The position numbers and the translations under genes are program-made. This document shows, piece by piece, positions 63,296 to 64,000 of a stretch of 64,000 bases of DNA. The stretch is from positions 310,001-374,000 of the forward strand of contig NZ_SSMC01000003.1 of assembly GCF_004799345.1 (NCBI RefSeq), read 5' to 3'. This stretch comes from Robertkochia marina (GTDB lineage Bacteria > Bacteroidota > Bacteroidia > Flavobacteriales > Flavobacteriaceae). How positions within the stretch are numbered: the first letter of the stretch is position 1; each line of letters starts with the position of its first letter. The notes under the pieces were generated by a model. The model saw only the letters and a program-made list of their open reading frames with translations, was not told where the DNA came from and made no database searches.

Positions 63296-64000
63296 TTACC
63301 TGTGAATGGTTTGTGTACGGTCAGGACCCACAGAAACGATCTTAACCGGCACCTCAAGTTCTTTTTCAAGAAAGCTGATATAATCGTTTAGCTCCTTCGG
63401 GAACTCCTCTTCAGAGTTTATCGTTGTCAGGTCTTTATCCCATCCTTTGAGTTCGCTGTATACCGGCTCAATGTTCTCACTTTCGATATTGTACGGTAGG
63501 TGGCTTATCTGCTCTCCACGGTATTTATAGGCGGTACATACTTTAAGGCTCTTGAATCCGCTTAAAACGTCGGCTTTCATCATCATAAGTTGGGTAACTC
63601 CATTGATCTGTACCGCATATTTCAGGGCAACAAGATCTAACCATCCGCAACGACGCTTTCTTCCGGTGGTGGCGCCAAATTCATTACCAACACGGCCCAT
63701 GGTCTCTCCAACCTCATCAAATAATTCGGTAGGGAAGGGACCGCTACCTACTCTTGTGGTGTAGGCTTTAAATATCCCCAATACCTCGCCTATCTTGCCC
63801 GGAGCGACTCCTAAACCGGTACAGGCTCCTGCGGCAGTGGTGTTAGAAGAGGTTACAAACGGATAGGTTCCGAAATCGATGTCAAGCAAAGATCCCTGTG
63901 CACCTTCAGCTAAAATAGACTTATTGGCTTTAATGGCCTGGTGTATATATTCTTCACTGTCAATAAAGGTGAGCTGCTTAAGTCTGTCAACAGCCTCAAA
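63296..64000 (-). CDS. purA: adenylosuccinate synthetase, C-terminal 234 residues (cut by window)
   Basis: The frame runs unbroken off the window end, so the start lies past 64000. Visible blocks: AEGAQGSLLDIDFGTYPFVTSSNTTAAGAC and GRKRRCGWLDLVALKYA, and C-terminal VKIVSVGPDRTQTI. Makes adenylosuccinate from IMP, aspartate and GTP in purine synthesis. Terminator follows at 63241. Confidence 0.93.
   Translation of the reverse strand, partial: FEAVDRLKQLTFIDSEEYIHQAIKANKSILAEGAQGSLLDIDFGTYPFVTSSNTTAAGACTGLGVAPGKIGEVLGIFKAYTTRVGSGPFPTELFDEVGETMGRVGNEFGATTGRKRRCGWLDLVALKYAVQINGVTQLMMMKADVLSGFKSLKVCTAYKYRGEQISHLPYNIESENIEPVYSELKGWDKDLTTINSEEEFPKELNDYISFLEKELEVPVKIVSVGPDRTQTIHR

Overview
The window looks like part of the chromosome of a flavobacterium (Bacteroidota, probably Flavobacteriaceae). 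Evidence: promoters of the Bacteroidota type (TAnnTTTG), many SPI/SPII secreted proteins, a TonB-dependent receptor with a carboxypeptidase-like N-terminal domain, the DUF6048/DUF6452 pair beside rlmD, a 6S-Flavo type RNA between zapA and rny, the Bacteroidota-size purM, glutamine synthetase III, an OstA-like gene beside purA, and a DUF349 protein. I saw no rRNA, tRNA, CRISPR array, prophage or intact insertion sequence. Most of the window is core chromosome with small accessory islands.

Layout. 0-3.6 kb: envelope proteins and rlmD, then a broken REP-associated (RAYT) transposase between inverted palindromes. 3.7-5.5 kb: a histidine-decarboxylase-like gene divergent from an Lrp/AsnC regulator, with two Lrp-like boxes between them. 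5.5-11.6 kb: small accessory genes (DUF1697, pentapeptide, DUF2200), a racemase remnant, a 49-residue PspC-like protein, a lipoprotein metallopeptidase, a glyoxalase-fold protein, a secreted esterase and an exported methyltransferase. 11.6-12.1 kb: repeat-rich non-coding DNA. 12.1-22.2 kb: rocD, small membrane proteins, an Smr protein, a Ca-binding-repeat lipoprotein, a cysteine desulfurase, a TonB receptor and an M23 peptidase. 22.3-24.8 kb: the division/RNA cluster (coiled coil, zapA, 6S RNA, rny). 24.8-31.9 kb: tandem kelch lipoproteins, apt, a BlaI/M56 regulatory pair and a Ca/Na antiporter. 31.9-36.9 kb: divergent glutamine synthetases (GSII-like and GSIII), a candidate small RNA, then purM. 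37-48 kb: class II ribonucleotide reductase, prfA, pyrF, a BtuF-like protein, a sugar kinase and the fused mutase IcmF. 48-64 kb: a second Lrp regulator, a hydrolase, a DJ-1 lipoprotein, a TPR histidine kinase, DUF349, aroE, two DUF368 genes, a TPR protein, an aminotransferase, the OstA-like gene and purA (cut by the window end).

How genes fit together. Nucleotide metabolism recurs (apt, purM, purA, pyrF, ribonucleotide reductase), as does nitrogen and amino-acid handling (two glutamine synthetases, rocD, a class III aminotransferase, histidine decarboxylase, two Lrp regulators). Class II reductase and IcmF both need adenosylcobalamin, and a BtuF-like corrinoid-binding-type protein lies between them. 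The most interesting unexplained items are the chain-of-hairpins RNA before purM (about 35546-35680), paired operators before blaI (30760-30795), paired Lrp boxes (4904-4948), the RAYT/palindrome locus, and several tiny genes (7314-7463, 27886-28041). I did not find a clearly new multi-gene defence or biosynthetic system.
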